From JANELJ01 sp024511395 (GTDB lineage: Bacteria > Pseudomonadota > Gammaproteobacteria > GRL18), in contig OY820613.1 of the NCBI GenBank assembly GCA_963681975.1, forward strand, positions 2,852,001-2,916,000: a DNA stretch of 64,000 bases. The letters are read 5' to 3'. The position numbers and the translations under genes are program-made. The notes beneath the pieces are model-generated. The model was not told the DNA's origin. It saw nothing but the letters and a program-made list of their open reading frames with translations, and ran no database searches. This document shows, in pieces, positions 27,089-36,695 of the stretch (its first letter is position 1; every line of letters begins with the position of its first letter).

Positions 27089-27197
27089 GGGCTGTATTAT
27101 ACTACAGCAAGTATAATGTTTCACCGTTAAATCAATGCATCACCTTGTTTTTGTTTGGTTTTTTCTGCGCTTGTTCAAGACTTCATCCGTAGTTTTG

Positions 27198-27551
27198 TCA
27201 GCCAATATGCGTATAGTTCAGTCGGGGGTGAGCCTGAACTTTTTCAATGTTTAAGCCATCCGGAAGCCAGTTTAATTCCCGCTGAGTTAAACTGGCAGAG
27301 GTCTGTCCTCTTAACTCAGGCCATTTAAAGCGCCCCTTTTCCAGACGCTTATAATACAGCCAGAAACCATTATTATCCCGGTGCAGAATTTTAAGTTTAT
27401 CCCGGCTACAATTACAAAAGACAAACAGGCTGGCGCTGAAAACATCCTGCTGCAGAACTTCAGAAACCAGCAGGCTTAATCCGTTTATGCTCTTTCTCAT
27501 ATCGGTGGCACCACAGGCCAGGTAAACCTGAGTGTTTTGATTAACACGCAA
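27198..27551 (-). CDS. tnpB: IS66 accessory protein TnpB, copy 2
   Basis: Same as the tnpB of IS66-1 except that the ATG start has become ATA (AATATTGCG against AATGTTGCG); a TTG or GTG nearby might serve. NCSRDKL replaces NRSRDKL. Probably not expressed well. Confidence 0.75.
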   Translation of the reverse strand: MRVNQNTQVYLACGATDMRKSINGLSLLVSEVLQQDVFSASLFVFCNCSRDKLKILHRDNNGFWLYYKRLEKGRFKWPELRGQTSASLTQRELNWLPDGLNIEKVQAHPRLNYTHIG

Positions 27552-27553
27552 TA

Positions 27554-27853
27554 TTAAGCTATTTCAGTAAAGACAGTACTTGCATATAAGGTTGGCTGCT
27601 CAAAGCCTGGCTGGATTTCCAGACTTAAACCATTGGGCAGGTTTAAAATCAGACCTGAAACGGTCTTATCCTGAACAACCTGCACCGGTATTAAGCTCTC
27701 ACTATCATCTGACTGCCTCAGAAATTTGGCTTTGTAGTAACTGAACATATGGGTTTTAAGGTTGTGCTGCTGACAGTATTGCTTCTGAGTCAGGCCGCTG
27801 GACTGCCAGGCCTGTAGGTGGGTGCGCATTTCTTCATCTCGTTCGTGGGGCAT
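27554..27853 (-). pseudogene. tnpA: IS66 accessory protein TnpA, copy 2 (frameshifted end)
   Basis: Identical to copy 1 until about residue 88, where two extra bases (TGCATATAAGG against TGCATAAAGG) change the C-terminus to LYASTVFTEIA. Confidence 0.82.
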
Positions 27854-27943
27854 AGGGTTACCTTTTATGATTATGAAATTATAAAAAGTAATAGTTTGAA
27901 GGATTTTAAGGGGTGGGGGTAGGTGGGATTATTTGGCGCTTAC

Positions 27944-28375
27944 CTTTATTCACACTCTCATGCAGATCATTTTGGCGGGGTACGTGGTGTTGTCGATGAG
28001 GCAGACGTGAGCAGCGGCAAGGTAAAAATCATTGCTCCGGCAGGATTTATGGATCATGCTGTTTCAGAAAATGTTTATGCCGGCAATGCCATGAACCGAC
28101 GCATGTTTTTTCAGTATGGAACATTACTGCCCCGTAGTCAGTTCGGCCATGTTGACCAAGCCATCGGTAAGGGTACAGCAGCCGTGAACCTAGGGCTGAT
28201 TCCACCTAATGTCATTATTAAGGATGACATTGAAGAGTTAACCGTGGATGGAGTCAGGATGATCTTCCAGAATACGCCGGGCACTGAAGCACCCGCAGAA
28301 ATGAATACCTACTTCCCTGATATGAAGGCGTTCTGGGCGGCTGAGAATATTGTCGGCACCATTCACAACATCTAC
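27944..28375 (+). pseudogene. Alkyl/aryl sulfatase (SdsA1/YjcS type), 5' exon fragment
   Basis: The frame reads YSHSHADHFGGVRGVVDEAD, the zinc-binding HxHxDH motif of the metallo-beta-lactamase fold found in linear primary alkylsulfatases, then VYAGNAMNRRMFFQYG, LTVDGVRMIFQNTPGTEAPA and FWAAENIVGTIHNIY, all in family order. The upstream part is removed by IS66-2. At 28376 a group II intron begins and coding resumes at 36327. The enzyme hydrolyses alkyl sulfates such as SDS. Confidence 0.85.
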
Positions 28376-30697
28376 GTGCGACGCGAGTCGTAAGCGCTTG
28401 AATTCATAGGGTTTGTATAAATTCTATGAAGTCCAGAAGGGTTTGTCAAACCCTTCTGGATTATGTAAGCAACCCCGCGCGATTGAGCGCCACCATGAGA
28501 TTGACATAGAGTGAAAAAGTCAATCGGTTCCTTGACAGAACTACCCTCTCACCTGTATTCATTCTGAATACTCACCATGGTGTATAAACCGGTTAATTCT
28601 AAACGGTTTATCACAACCAAACTTACGGTGTAAGCCGTATATCCAATTGTTCCATATAAAGCATTTTATAAGAGGAACCAACCATTCAGCTGGTTGTAGC
28701 CTATGGACGAGGCATTATTGGTAACAATTCTGTCTTAAGCGTCTTGACAATGTAACCACTCTCTTGAGTCTCTTTTGCTGTGAAGTGAAAAAATGGATGT
28801 CGTTCGTATCAAAACGACTGAGGTACCAGGCTAAACAATAAGGCTAACAAATGTGAATCCTTGATAAACACCGTAATGTGGAACAGGTTTTATGATGCTC
28901 AACGGCCTGTCTGTGCGCTGGTTATTCTACTTTAGAATTAGAATACGCTGACATTATAGCCACCGGTGGAAAAAAGGAGCCTAAATTGTTTATGTTGGAT
29001 ATGCGGAACACGGTAAGCCCGTATTTCTCCAGAAAACTGGAAAGTAACCTGTAAGGGGAGCCAACAGGAATGCGGGTAAAGGAATGTGGAAAAAGCTAAG
29101 GCCAGACTGTAATGGTCTGGATAGGATTGGAAACAATCTAACCGGAAATGGTGCCCACTTCCACATGGTCTCTCATTGCGAGAGCGCCTGTTTTAACCAA
29201 TCGGATTTAATTTTTTAGTCTGAAAAGAAAAAAAATTGAATCTAAACCAGAAACCCTTGTGAGGATAGAAATATCCCCACAAGGGGCACTTTCTATTCTC
29301 CAACAAGAGTTTCAAATACTCAAAAGGAAAATAGCATGATGAGTGCAGCCCCACAAGTTGTACCTGCATTTTCCGGATCGTATGAGAACTGGCACCAGAT
29401 TAACTGGTACGAGGTCAATCAAACGGTTCATGGCACGCAGGTTCGTATCGCAAAGGCAGTTCGGGAAAACAAATGGCGCAAGGTTAAAAACCTGCAAAGG
29501 ATGTTAACCCGTTCGTTTAGTGGCAAAGCATTAGCGGTTAAACGAGTAACTGAAAATCGGGGAAAGCGAACGCCAGGAATTGATGGTAAAACGTGGTCTA
29601 CCCCTGATGCTAAATGGCACGCAATAAAGGATCTGGTTCGTAGAGGATATAAACCTTCTCCATTAAGAAGAATTTATATTCCCAAGAAAAACGGCAAAAA
29701 GAGACCTTTAGGCATTCCGACAATGAAAGACAGGGTCATGCAGGCGTTATATAAGCTGGCACTGGAACCTGTATCGGAAACACTGGCTGACTGGAATAGC
29801 TATGGGTTTAGAGTGCACCGCTCAACAGCGGATGCTAGCATTGGATGTTTCAATGCGCTCAACAAACCCAATTCTGCACAGTGGATTTTTGAAGCTGACA
29901 TTGCAGGCTGTTTCGATAATATAAGTCATGACTGGTTACTGGAGAATATCCCTATGGATAAATCCATACTCAGAAAATGGCTAAAAGCCGCTTTTATGGA
30001 ATCCAGAAGCTTGTTTTCAACAGAAGCGGAAACACCGCAAGGTGGTATTATCTCGCCAATGCTGGCAAACATGGCACTGGACGGACTGGAACGCGAACTC
30101 AGGAAACGGTTCAAACCGTCTAACTGGAAGATTGCAGGAAAGTACAAAATGAACTTTGTAAGATATGCGGATGACTTTATTGTAACGGGAATTTCAAGAG
30201 AATTTTTGGAGAATGAAGTTAAACCGGTAGTGGAGGAATTTTTGACTAAGCGGGGCTTAGCCTTGTCAGTAGAAAAGACCAAAATTACCCATATTGATAA
30301 AGGGTTTGATTTTCTTGGATTTAATGTGCGAAAGTACAAAGGTGTGTTACTGATTAAACCTTCAAAGGATAATATCAAGGCATTCCTGACTAATATCCGA
30401 GAGACCATAAATAGCCACAAGATGGTGACAATGGAGGTATTATTGATGTTACTTAATCCCAAAATAGCGGGCTGGGGTAATTATCACCGACATATTGTTG
30501 CCAGTGATGCCTTTAAATGGTGTGATTATCAGATATTTAAAGCACTATGGCGTTGGGCGAAACGGCGGCACCCTAATAAAGGCAGACGATGGATTAAAGA
30601 TCGCTACTTTAAATCTGTTGGAAACCGGAAATAGGTTTTTGCCACGACTACGGTAACAGAAAAAGGTGACAAACAAATAAAATCACTGCGGTATTTA

Positions 30698-32206
30698 GTC
30701 CGACCTGAATAAATCATAGCACATTGATTTATAAGGAAATATTGGCGAATTATGGGTGTTAAATTTGCAGGTTTTTGGTAAAATAAGCCTTATTACCTTG
30801 CAAATTTCCAGACCAGAATGAAGCCAGAGAAACAGCCAAAAATACCTCAGGAAGACCTGTTCAGGATGCGCCTTGAAAACATGCTGGACATAAACCATGA
30901 GTTGATTAAGTTATCAAAACACATAGACCGCACATAGACCGGGAAAGTCCTGATAAAGAATGGGGCGCTTTGTTTGTATCCACTAAAGGTGCTCCTGCCA
31001 TACGCACTCGATTGATTGCAGGATTGCATTACCTGAAACACCTGCATGATTTATCGGATGAACAGGTAGTAAAAGGCTGGACAGAAAATCCGTACTGGCA
31101 GTATTTCTGTGGTGAAGAATACTTTCAGCATAAAATGCCTATACACCCTGTGACCATGACCAAATGGCGTAACCGGCCGGGTAAATCAGGCAGTGAAAAA
31201 TTACTGATTGAAACCATTAAAGCCGGACTAAAGAGTAAAACTATCAAGCCCGGCAGTTTAAAGAAAGTCACGGTAGATACTACCGTACAGGAAAAGAACA
31301 TCGCTTTTCCAACCGATTCAAAGCTCCTGAACAAAGCCAGAGAAAACCTGGTTAAACTGTCCAAAGAGCACGGTATTAAACTGCGCCAGAACTATAATCG
31401 GGTTGGGCCGCAATATGTACTAATGGCCAGTCGTTATGCACATGCAAAACAGTTTAAACGCATGAAGAAAATGAACAATAAACTGAAATCCCGTTTAGGT
31501 CGTGTTAAACGGGATATTGAACGACAACTGCCCAACTATTCTGTTGATATTCAGTCTCTGTTTGAAGTAGCTCTAAAACAGGCTCAGAAACTGATTGAGC
31601 AGGAGCAGCACAGTAAGAACAAGCTTTACAGTTTACATGCACCGGAAGTCGAGTGTATCAGTAAAAGCAAGGCTCATAAGCCTTATGAATTTGGAGTTAA
31701 AGCCAGTATCGCGGTAACTAACAAGGAAGGCTTTGTTATTGGCGCTCAAAGTTGTCCGGGCAATCCTTATGATGGACATACCTTGCTGCCACAACTGGAA
31801 CAGATAAAACAGTTTACAGCCGTACAACCGGAACAATGCTTTGTTGACCGGGGTTATCGTGGACATGAAGTAAAAGACACTAAAGTTTTTATCTCAGGTC
31901 AGAAGCGAGGCGTTACCCGAAGTATTAAAAAGGCATTAAAACGGCGCAGTGCGATTGAGCCTGAAATTGGTCATATGAAAAATGATGGCCGTTTAGACCG
32001 CTGCTACCTCAAAGGTGCAGTCGGTGATGCCATTAATGTGGTTATGGTAGCCGCTGGTCATAACTTAAGAAAGATCCTCAATAAGCTCCGGCTTTTGTGG
32101 CTCAAAATTATTTCCGGTTTGATGGGGTCTTTTATCAAACCGGGGCAATCAGCTGCTTTAAACCTGGCTTGATGTCAGGCTTAAAACGGTATTATTCAGG
32201 TTGAAC
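30698..32206 (+). mobile_element. IS5-like element, copy D
   Basis: 1,509 bp: the standard 1,498 bp plus an 11-bp tandem duplication (CACATAGACCG at about 30919-30940). Exact 6-bp target duplication TATTTA (30692-30697 and 32207-32212). Confidence 0.93.
30818..32172 (+). pseudogene. IS5-like transposase, copy D (frameshifted by an 11-bp duplication)
   Basis: Starts normally at 30818 but the 11-bp duplication after residue 38 shifts the frame. The downstream part is open from an internal ATG (30970) for 400 residues to the normal end and keeps all three catalytic residues, so a truncated protein could in principle be made. Confidence 0.88.
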
Positions 32207-33503
32207 TATTTAAGTGAGATAAAAATTGTGCGTCATACGAAAATCAAGGTTGATGTTAATCCATTCAATCCAGAGGATGAAAAGTATTTTGAGAAGCGTC
32301 AGCAAAATAAAATGCTTAAATCTTTATCAGGACGAATGCGCATAGCATCTGTCTGGAAACGTCAGAAAGGGTATTGTCCTTGTTGTAAACAGTTAATTTC
32401 TGTTGACTCAACATGGGATATACATCACATCATTCGCAAAACGGATGGTGGATCTGATAATCTGGACAACCTTTGTGATGTTGTATACAAACTGTCATCG
32501 ACAGGTACATAGTTTGTCCAAGTAAGTTAACCTGAATTCTGGATAAGAACTAAAAAATATTGAACTAAATGCCTGTTTCTCGATCAGATCATTTAATGAC
32601 CAAATCAAATGAATTTGAACAAGGAACAGGCAAGTGACTACTATAGATGAATTGTATTGTAATATCGCTGATTTCAACCAGTTCTTTTATCCTGAATGGG
32701 AAAAAACACTGCTGGAATCCGGTGATAAAAAGAGAAGACGACAAGGTGTAATGAGCCCCGGTGAACTGATGACTATCCTGATTAACTTTCATCAGTCACA
32801 TTAAAAAGATTTTAAGAGTTATTATTTATGCCATGTGCATCAACATCTTAGGAAAGAGTTTCCAAATTTATTGAGCTATACCCGTTTCCTGGGAGTGATG
32901 TCATCGGTACTGGTGCCATTATGCGCTTACTTTACTCATTGCAAAGGAAAGCCCACCGGAATTGCCTTTGTTGATGCGAGCAGCATTAAAGTATGCCAAA
33001 ACATTCGCATACCCAGGCATAAAGTCTTTGATGGTGTTGCTCAGCGAGGCAAATCGACCATGGGGTAGTTCTATGGGTTTAAAGTTCACCTGATCATTAA
33101 TCATAAAGGTGAAATACTGGCCACTAAATTGACGGCCGGTAATGTAGATGACAGAAAACCGGTTCCTGAAATGGCCAAAGACTTATATGGAAAGCTTTAT
33201 GGTGACAAAGGCTATGTCTCCAGTCTTTTAAGTGATGAACTGTTTGAACAGGATGTCGGGCTTATTACCAATGTCAGACGAAACATGAAAACACGTGCCA
33301 TTGCATTGTGGGATAAGATTATGCTGAAAAAACGTTTTATAATTGAAACGGTTAATGATCAGCTAAAAAATATTACACAGATTGAACATTCACGTCATAT
33401 GCGTATTCTGCTGATGGTGAACACCAATTCTGATCCATCATGAACACCCATTCTGTTCTATCGTGAACACCCAACCCTGCCCACACATTGGCGTACAGTC
33501 TTT

Positions 33504-34259
33504 TTACCCTAAGTGTTCACCATCCGTCAATGATGAGCGTGTTTTTCGCATCGATTCACCTTTTAATTTAAGTCGGTGGGCATTGTGCATAAGCCGATCT
33601 AAAATGGCATCGGCAATCGTATTGTCACCGATAGACTGATGCCACTGATCAGTGGGTAACTGACTGAGCATAATGGTTGATGCATGTCCATGGCGATCAT
33701 CCATCAATTCCATTAAGTCATTGCGCTGTACCGCTTTTAACAGTTCCAGTCCCCAGTCATCAATGATCAGCAGCTCTGTTTTGGCCAGAGACTGAAGTGT
33801 TTTGAGGTAAGTACCGTCTGCTTTGCTCCGGGTAAGCATCATTAATAACCGGGACAACCGGTAATATTTAACACTATGACCTTTCATACACGCCGTATGC
33901 CCCGGTGCACAGGCAATAAAGGTTTTACCACTGCCACAGGGGCCAGTGATCAGAATGTTCTGAGCTTTGTTTAACCAGTCACATTGCAGAAGTGAAGCCA
34001 TGACAGATTGCTGTAAACCTCCGGGATGCAGATAATCAATATCCTGGGCATGTGCAGCCAGTTTAAAGCGGGCGGCTTTAATCAGCCGCTTTTGCTTTCT
34101 CTGCTCTCTTTCCCGGGCTTCGCTGTCGGCCAGTAATTGTATTCGCTGCTCAAAGGACAGGCCTTCATAGGTGCCCGGCTGCTCAATCTGGCTAAGCAGG
34201 GCATCGGCCATGCCGGTGAGTTTTAATTGTCGAAGTTGGGTAATGGTTTGTTCTAACAT
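33504..34259 (-). CDS. istB: IS21 helper ATPase IstB
   Basis: 251 residues. AAA+ type with Walker A GPCGSGKTF and Walker B ELLIIDDWGLE, and the C-terminal sensor region (ILDRLMHNAHRLKLKGESMR). It loads on target DNA and stimulates IstA. Follows istA after 15 bp. Confidence 0.95.
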   Translation of the reverse strand: MLEQTITQLRQLKLTGMADALLSQIEQPGTYEGLSFEQRIQLLADSEAREREQRKQKRLIKAARFKLAAHAQDIDYLHPGGLQQSVMASLLQCDWLNKAQNILITGPCGSGKTFIACAPGHTACMKGHSVKYYRLSRLLMMLTRSKADGTYLKTLQSLAKTELLIIDDWGLELLKAVQRNDLMELMDDRHGHASTIMLSQLPTDQWHQSIGDNTIADAILDRLMHNAHRLKLKGESMRKTRSSLTDGEHLG

Positions 34260-34274
34260 GCTGATACTCCCTGG

Positions 34275-35831
34275 TTAGTGATAGCTTTTGGGGCCACGAA
34301 TGTTCTCATGAGACTGTGGTAATGAAGAAGGTTCTTTCTGTTCAAAGAAGTCAGGCTGTAACTTATCCTGATTGCTGAGCAATATAGACTTAATGTGCTT
34401 CAGCCGGTTGAGATTTTTATGATTGGCAATCTGGCAGGCCTTATTTAAACGCTCATTAGGATATTGTCGGGACAGATTGAGTAAGCCCGGGCAAACCCGG
34501 TAAGCCTGCTCTTCATGCTGCTTTTGTTTCAACTGGCTTTTAACCCGGATAAGCACTTCATCACCAATATCCTTAGCCCAGTTCATTAATCGCCCTGGTG
34601 TCCATTGATGGTGTTTCTTATGGCGCTCTGGCATATGGGCCGGTACGGTGGTGGTACCAGAATGGTATTGTCTGGCATGCTGACAGATGCACCGGTTATG
34701 AAAGTACATCTCTATTAAGAATGCTTTGGCATGCACTTCCGGTTTTTCACCCACCAGATGATGAGGTACTGAATACAGGTGTCCGTCAAACTGAATATGG
34801 TAATCCACATTGACTTTGACGGTTTTGATTTCAGTAAACTCAAACGCCTGTTTGGGCAGTGGCAGCAGTGCCGGTTTATCCAGCAAGTCAAACCACTGTT
34901 GCCGGGTGCCTTTAAGCTGCTTAAAGGGTTTGTTGTTGACCTCTTCAAGCAGGCCATGGATCTGCTGATTGAGCTCTGTCAGTGAGAAGAACGTTTGATG
35001 ACGTAAACGAGCCAGGATCCAGCGTTCTATAATCTGCACACCCACTTCAGCTTTGGCTTTATCCTGAGGCTTTCGGGGTCTGGCAGGAACGAAGGCTGTA
35101 CCATAATGAGCCGCCATCTGCTGGTAAGACATATTAATATCCGGATCGTACCGACAGGCCCGGGTGGTACTGCTTTTAAGATTATCAGGAATTAACAGTA
35201 CGGGAACCCCTTTTATAAATTCAAAGGTTCTTACATGACTGCCGATCCAGTCCGGCAGGCGTTGGCTCCAGGTAGCTTCTGCATAGGTGTAATTGGAAGC
35301 ACCTAATACGGCAACAAAAATCCGGGCAAACTGAATTTCACCAGTGTCCTGCTGAACAACAGGAACGGTTTGACCGGCATAATCAACAAAGAGTTTTTCT
35401 CCCGCCTTATGATGCTGACGCATGGAGCGTTTCTGTTTCTTTTGCCATTGCTGGTACAGCATGCAGTACTGTGGATAGCTGTAACAGCGGTTTGGGTATT
35501 GTTGTGTGTATTCTTCCCAAAGCAGGAGCCTGGTCATTCCTTTGCGTTTGAGTTCCCGATAGACCTCTAACCAGTCAGGGAGCTGGAATGCGCTGGAAAC
35601 CCGGGTATCGGCCTGGGGGTAAAACCGACTGGCCAGTTGTTGATCGTCCAGTTGTTCAATGGCGGGCCAGTCCAGATCAAGAGCCTCTGCTTTACTGCAG
35701 ATTTTTTGTACGGCACCCAGGCTTAATCGCAGGCTGGTTTTTATCTGGCGCAGGCTGAGTTTGGCTTGCAGTCTGAGTCTTAATATTGTTCGTAATTGTC
35801 GCATTGATAGTCTCTTTGTTGGCATAACCAT
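34275..35831 (-). CDS. istA: IS21 transposase IstA
   Basis: 518 residues. N-terminal helix-turn-helix (RLSMRQLRTILRLRLQAKLS), rve-type integrase core with Asp in EKLFVDYAGQTVPVV, Asp in VPVLLIPDNLKSS and the later Glu in KPQDKAKAEVGVQIIERWIL, and a C-terminal beta domain. Intact; operon with istB. Confidence 0.95.
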   Translation of the reverse strand: MVMPTKRLSMRQLRTILRLRLQAKLSLRQIKTSLRLSLGAVQKICSKAEALDLDWPAIEQLDDQQLASRFYPQADTRVSSAFQLPDWLEVYRELKRKGMTRLLLWEEYTQQYPNRCYSYPQYCMLYQQWQKKQKRSMRQHHKAGEKLFVDYAGQTVPVVQQDTGEIQFARIFVAVLGASNYTYAEATWSQRLPDWIGSHVRTFEFIKGVPVLLIPDNLKSSTTRACRYDPDINMSYQQMAAHYGTAFVPARPRKPQDKAKAEVGVQIIERWILARLRHQTFFSLTELNQQIHGLLEEVNNKPFKQLKGTRQQWFDLLDKPALLPLPKQAFEFTEIKTVKVNVDYHIQFDGHLYSVPHHLVGEKPEVHAKAFLIEMYFHNRCICQHARQYHSGTTTVPAHMPERHKKHHQWTPGRLMNWAKDIGDEVLIRVKSQLKQKQHEEQAYRVCPGLLNLSRQYPNERLNKACQIANHKNLNRLKHIKSILLSNQDKLQPDFFEQKEPSSLPQSHENIRGPKSYH

Positions 35832-36251
35832 TCCCCAATAAAAATCAGGGAGGTTAGCAGTTATTGAATATCAATGTGTGGGAAAGGATTCTGAACCATC
35901 GTGAACACTGATTCTGGAAAAACAGTAAAAGTGTTCACGATGAGATCAGAATCGGCGTTCACGATAGAACAGAATGGGTGTTCATGATGGTTCAGAAACA
36001 GTGTTCACGATAAATCAGAATCAGTGTTCATGATCGGCCAGAATATGCATCATAGAAGCGTAAGTGGTTTTATGTTGAACCTTATTGGTTCTCTGATTGC
36101 CTATTGTCATAAAAAAGACAAGCCGACAATCAGAATAGATGAGAGTGATATGAAAACTCTCTGTATTTAGGTAAATGACTGGGGTCTTATCCAGATCTCA
36201 GGTTAAGTTAGACTGCTGGCTAGTCTTTATGGGCTGGTTTCGTAGAGGCTT

Positions 36252-36285
36252 GAGCCGTATGCGTTGAAAGGCGCACGTACGGTTC
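36252..36285 (+). ncRNA. Group II intron domain V
   Basis: 34 nt starting GAGCCGTATGCG and ending TACGGTTC. It folds as an 8-bp lower stem including the AGC catalytic triad, a 2-nt CG bulge, an upper stem and a GAAA tetraloop. Followed by the domain VI stem (GGGAAGGTTA/TAACCTTTCC) at about 36292-36323. Confidence 0.93.
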
Positions 36286-36326
36286 TTAGGGGAGGGAAGG
36301 TTAGCAATAACCTTTCCTTACCCAAC

Positions 36327-36541
36327 ACCCTTCGGGGGGCGCTGGTTCGTGATTTACTGGAATGGTCCAAACAAATCAACAAAGCCCTTTACCTGTTTGG
36401 CTAGGAAGCCGGAGTCATGTTCGCCTCACATAGCTGACCTCGCTGGGGCAACGACCGGATTCAGGAAGTTATGAGGGCGCAACGTGACACTTATGCAAAC
36501 CTGAATAATGGCGTGCTTCATCTGGCCAATCAGGGGGTTAC
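36327..36541 (+). pseudogene. Alkylsulfatase, 3' exon fragment
   Basis: Continues the sulfatase frame after the intron: TLRGALVRDLLEWSKQINKA, EAGVMFASHS, PRWGNDRIQEVMRAQRDTYA, LNNGVLHLANQGVT. Two nonsense codons (TAG at about 36402, TGA at about 36435, probably CAG and TGG before). After GVT the sequence switches to an unrelated fragment, so the C-terminal half of the enzyme is missing. Confidence 0.85.
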
Positions 36542-36645
36542 CAAAGCAGGACGGTCATGGTTCAGCTATTTCAGACTGTATTCACCTGAAAAGGCTTTCC
36601 TGGATCATAGCTGGGTTCTGCCGGACATAGAACAAAGCCAGATAA
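36542..36645 (+). pseudogene. C-terminal fragment of a DUF1214-type protein
   Basis: The stretch AGRSWFSYFRLYSPEKAFLD then HSWVLPDIE resembles the conserved C-terminus of DUF1254/DUF1214 proteins. It is fused directly behind the sulfatase fragment, which marks a deletion joint. The trailing sequence to 36718 is unassigned. Confidence 0.6.
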
Positions 36646-36695
36646 GTTCAACAGGTAGTGCAAAAAGAAGGGCTGTAAAAGACAAGTGTCATTCC

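Larger units (their letters stand above)
26711..27943 (-). mobile_element. IS66-family element 2 (left half lost)
   Basis: Nearly identical to IS66-1 from the middle of tnpC to the right end GGCGCTTAC at 27943. The left side breaks at about 26711; 31 bp of unassigned sequence separate it from IS5-like G. The right end abuts the alkylsulfatase gene; the expected 8-bp partner duplication (CTTTATTC) is gone with the left end. Confidence 0.9.
29336..32525 (+). pseudogene. Group II intron reverse transcriptase/maturase with HNH endonuclease
   Basis: Start ATG 29336 after AAAGGAAA. RT domains include RRIYIPKKNGKKRPLGIPTM, QWIFEADIAGCFDNISHDWL, the QGGIISPMLAN box and catalytic YADD (FVRYADDFIVTG); then the maturase domain (PKIAGWGNYHRHIV). 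TAG at 30632-30634 (TGG expected, NRKWVFATTTV) stops it. IS5-like D enters at TATTTA (30692-30697). The frame resumes at 32207 with the HNH part (KGYCPCCKQL, TWDIHHIIRKTDGGSDNLDN). A 1-nt gain near 32478 hides the final NCHRQVHS, ending at 32525. A complete intron protein by ancestry, dead by three lesions. Confidence 0.92.
33400..36049 (-). mobile_element. IS21-family element
   Basis: 2,650 bp, TGCGTATTCTG to CAGAATATGCA, with 5-bp duplication TCATA (33395-33399 and 36050-36054). Several subterminal copies of a GTGTTCACGAT-type motif followed by CAGAAT occur at both ends, as expected for IstA binding sites. Both genes are intact, so this may be the youngest insertion of the nest. Confidence 0.93.
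32634..36170 (+). pseudogene. IS982 transposase, copy 1 (two nonsense codons, split by IS21)
   Basis: GTG start at 32634 (TTIDELYCNI). TAC to TAA at 32802-32804 and TGG to TAG at 33066-33068 relative to copy 2. The core is recognisable: GIAFVDASSIKVCQNIRIP, KLYGDKGYVS and FIIETVNDQLKN. The last part (SGFMLNLIGSLIAYCH...) lies at 36050-36170 beyond IS21. Confidence 0.9.
32530..36204 (+). mobile_element. IS982-family element 1 (interrupted by IS21)
   Basis: Left end ACCTGAATTCTGGATAAG, right end inverted (CTTATCCAGATCTCAGGT). Exact duplication AAGTTA (32524-32529 and 36205-36210). The IS21 insertion occupies 33400-36049. Confidence 0.92.
28376..36326 (+). mobile_element. Group II intron within the alkylsulfatase gene, itself carrying IS
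   Basis: The 5' end GTGCG matches the group II consensus. The 3' end carries a textbook domain V (36252-36285) and a domain VI stem, ending CCCAAC before the exon. Joining 28375 to 36327 restores the protein frame: IHNIY then TLRGALVRDLLEWSKQINK. 28376-29335 is the structured RNA part with no gene. IS5-like D (30698-32206) and IS982-1 (32530-36204), which holds IS21, lie inside. Without these the intron is about 2.7 kb, normal for a group II intron with an encoded protein. Confidence 0.93.

Noticed and set aside
28376..29335. Possible protein genes in the 960 bp before the reverse transcriptase
   Set aside because: No supported frame; the stretch is the structured 5' part of a group II intron.
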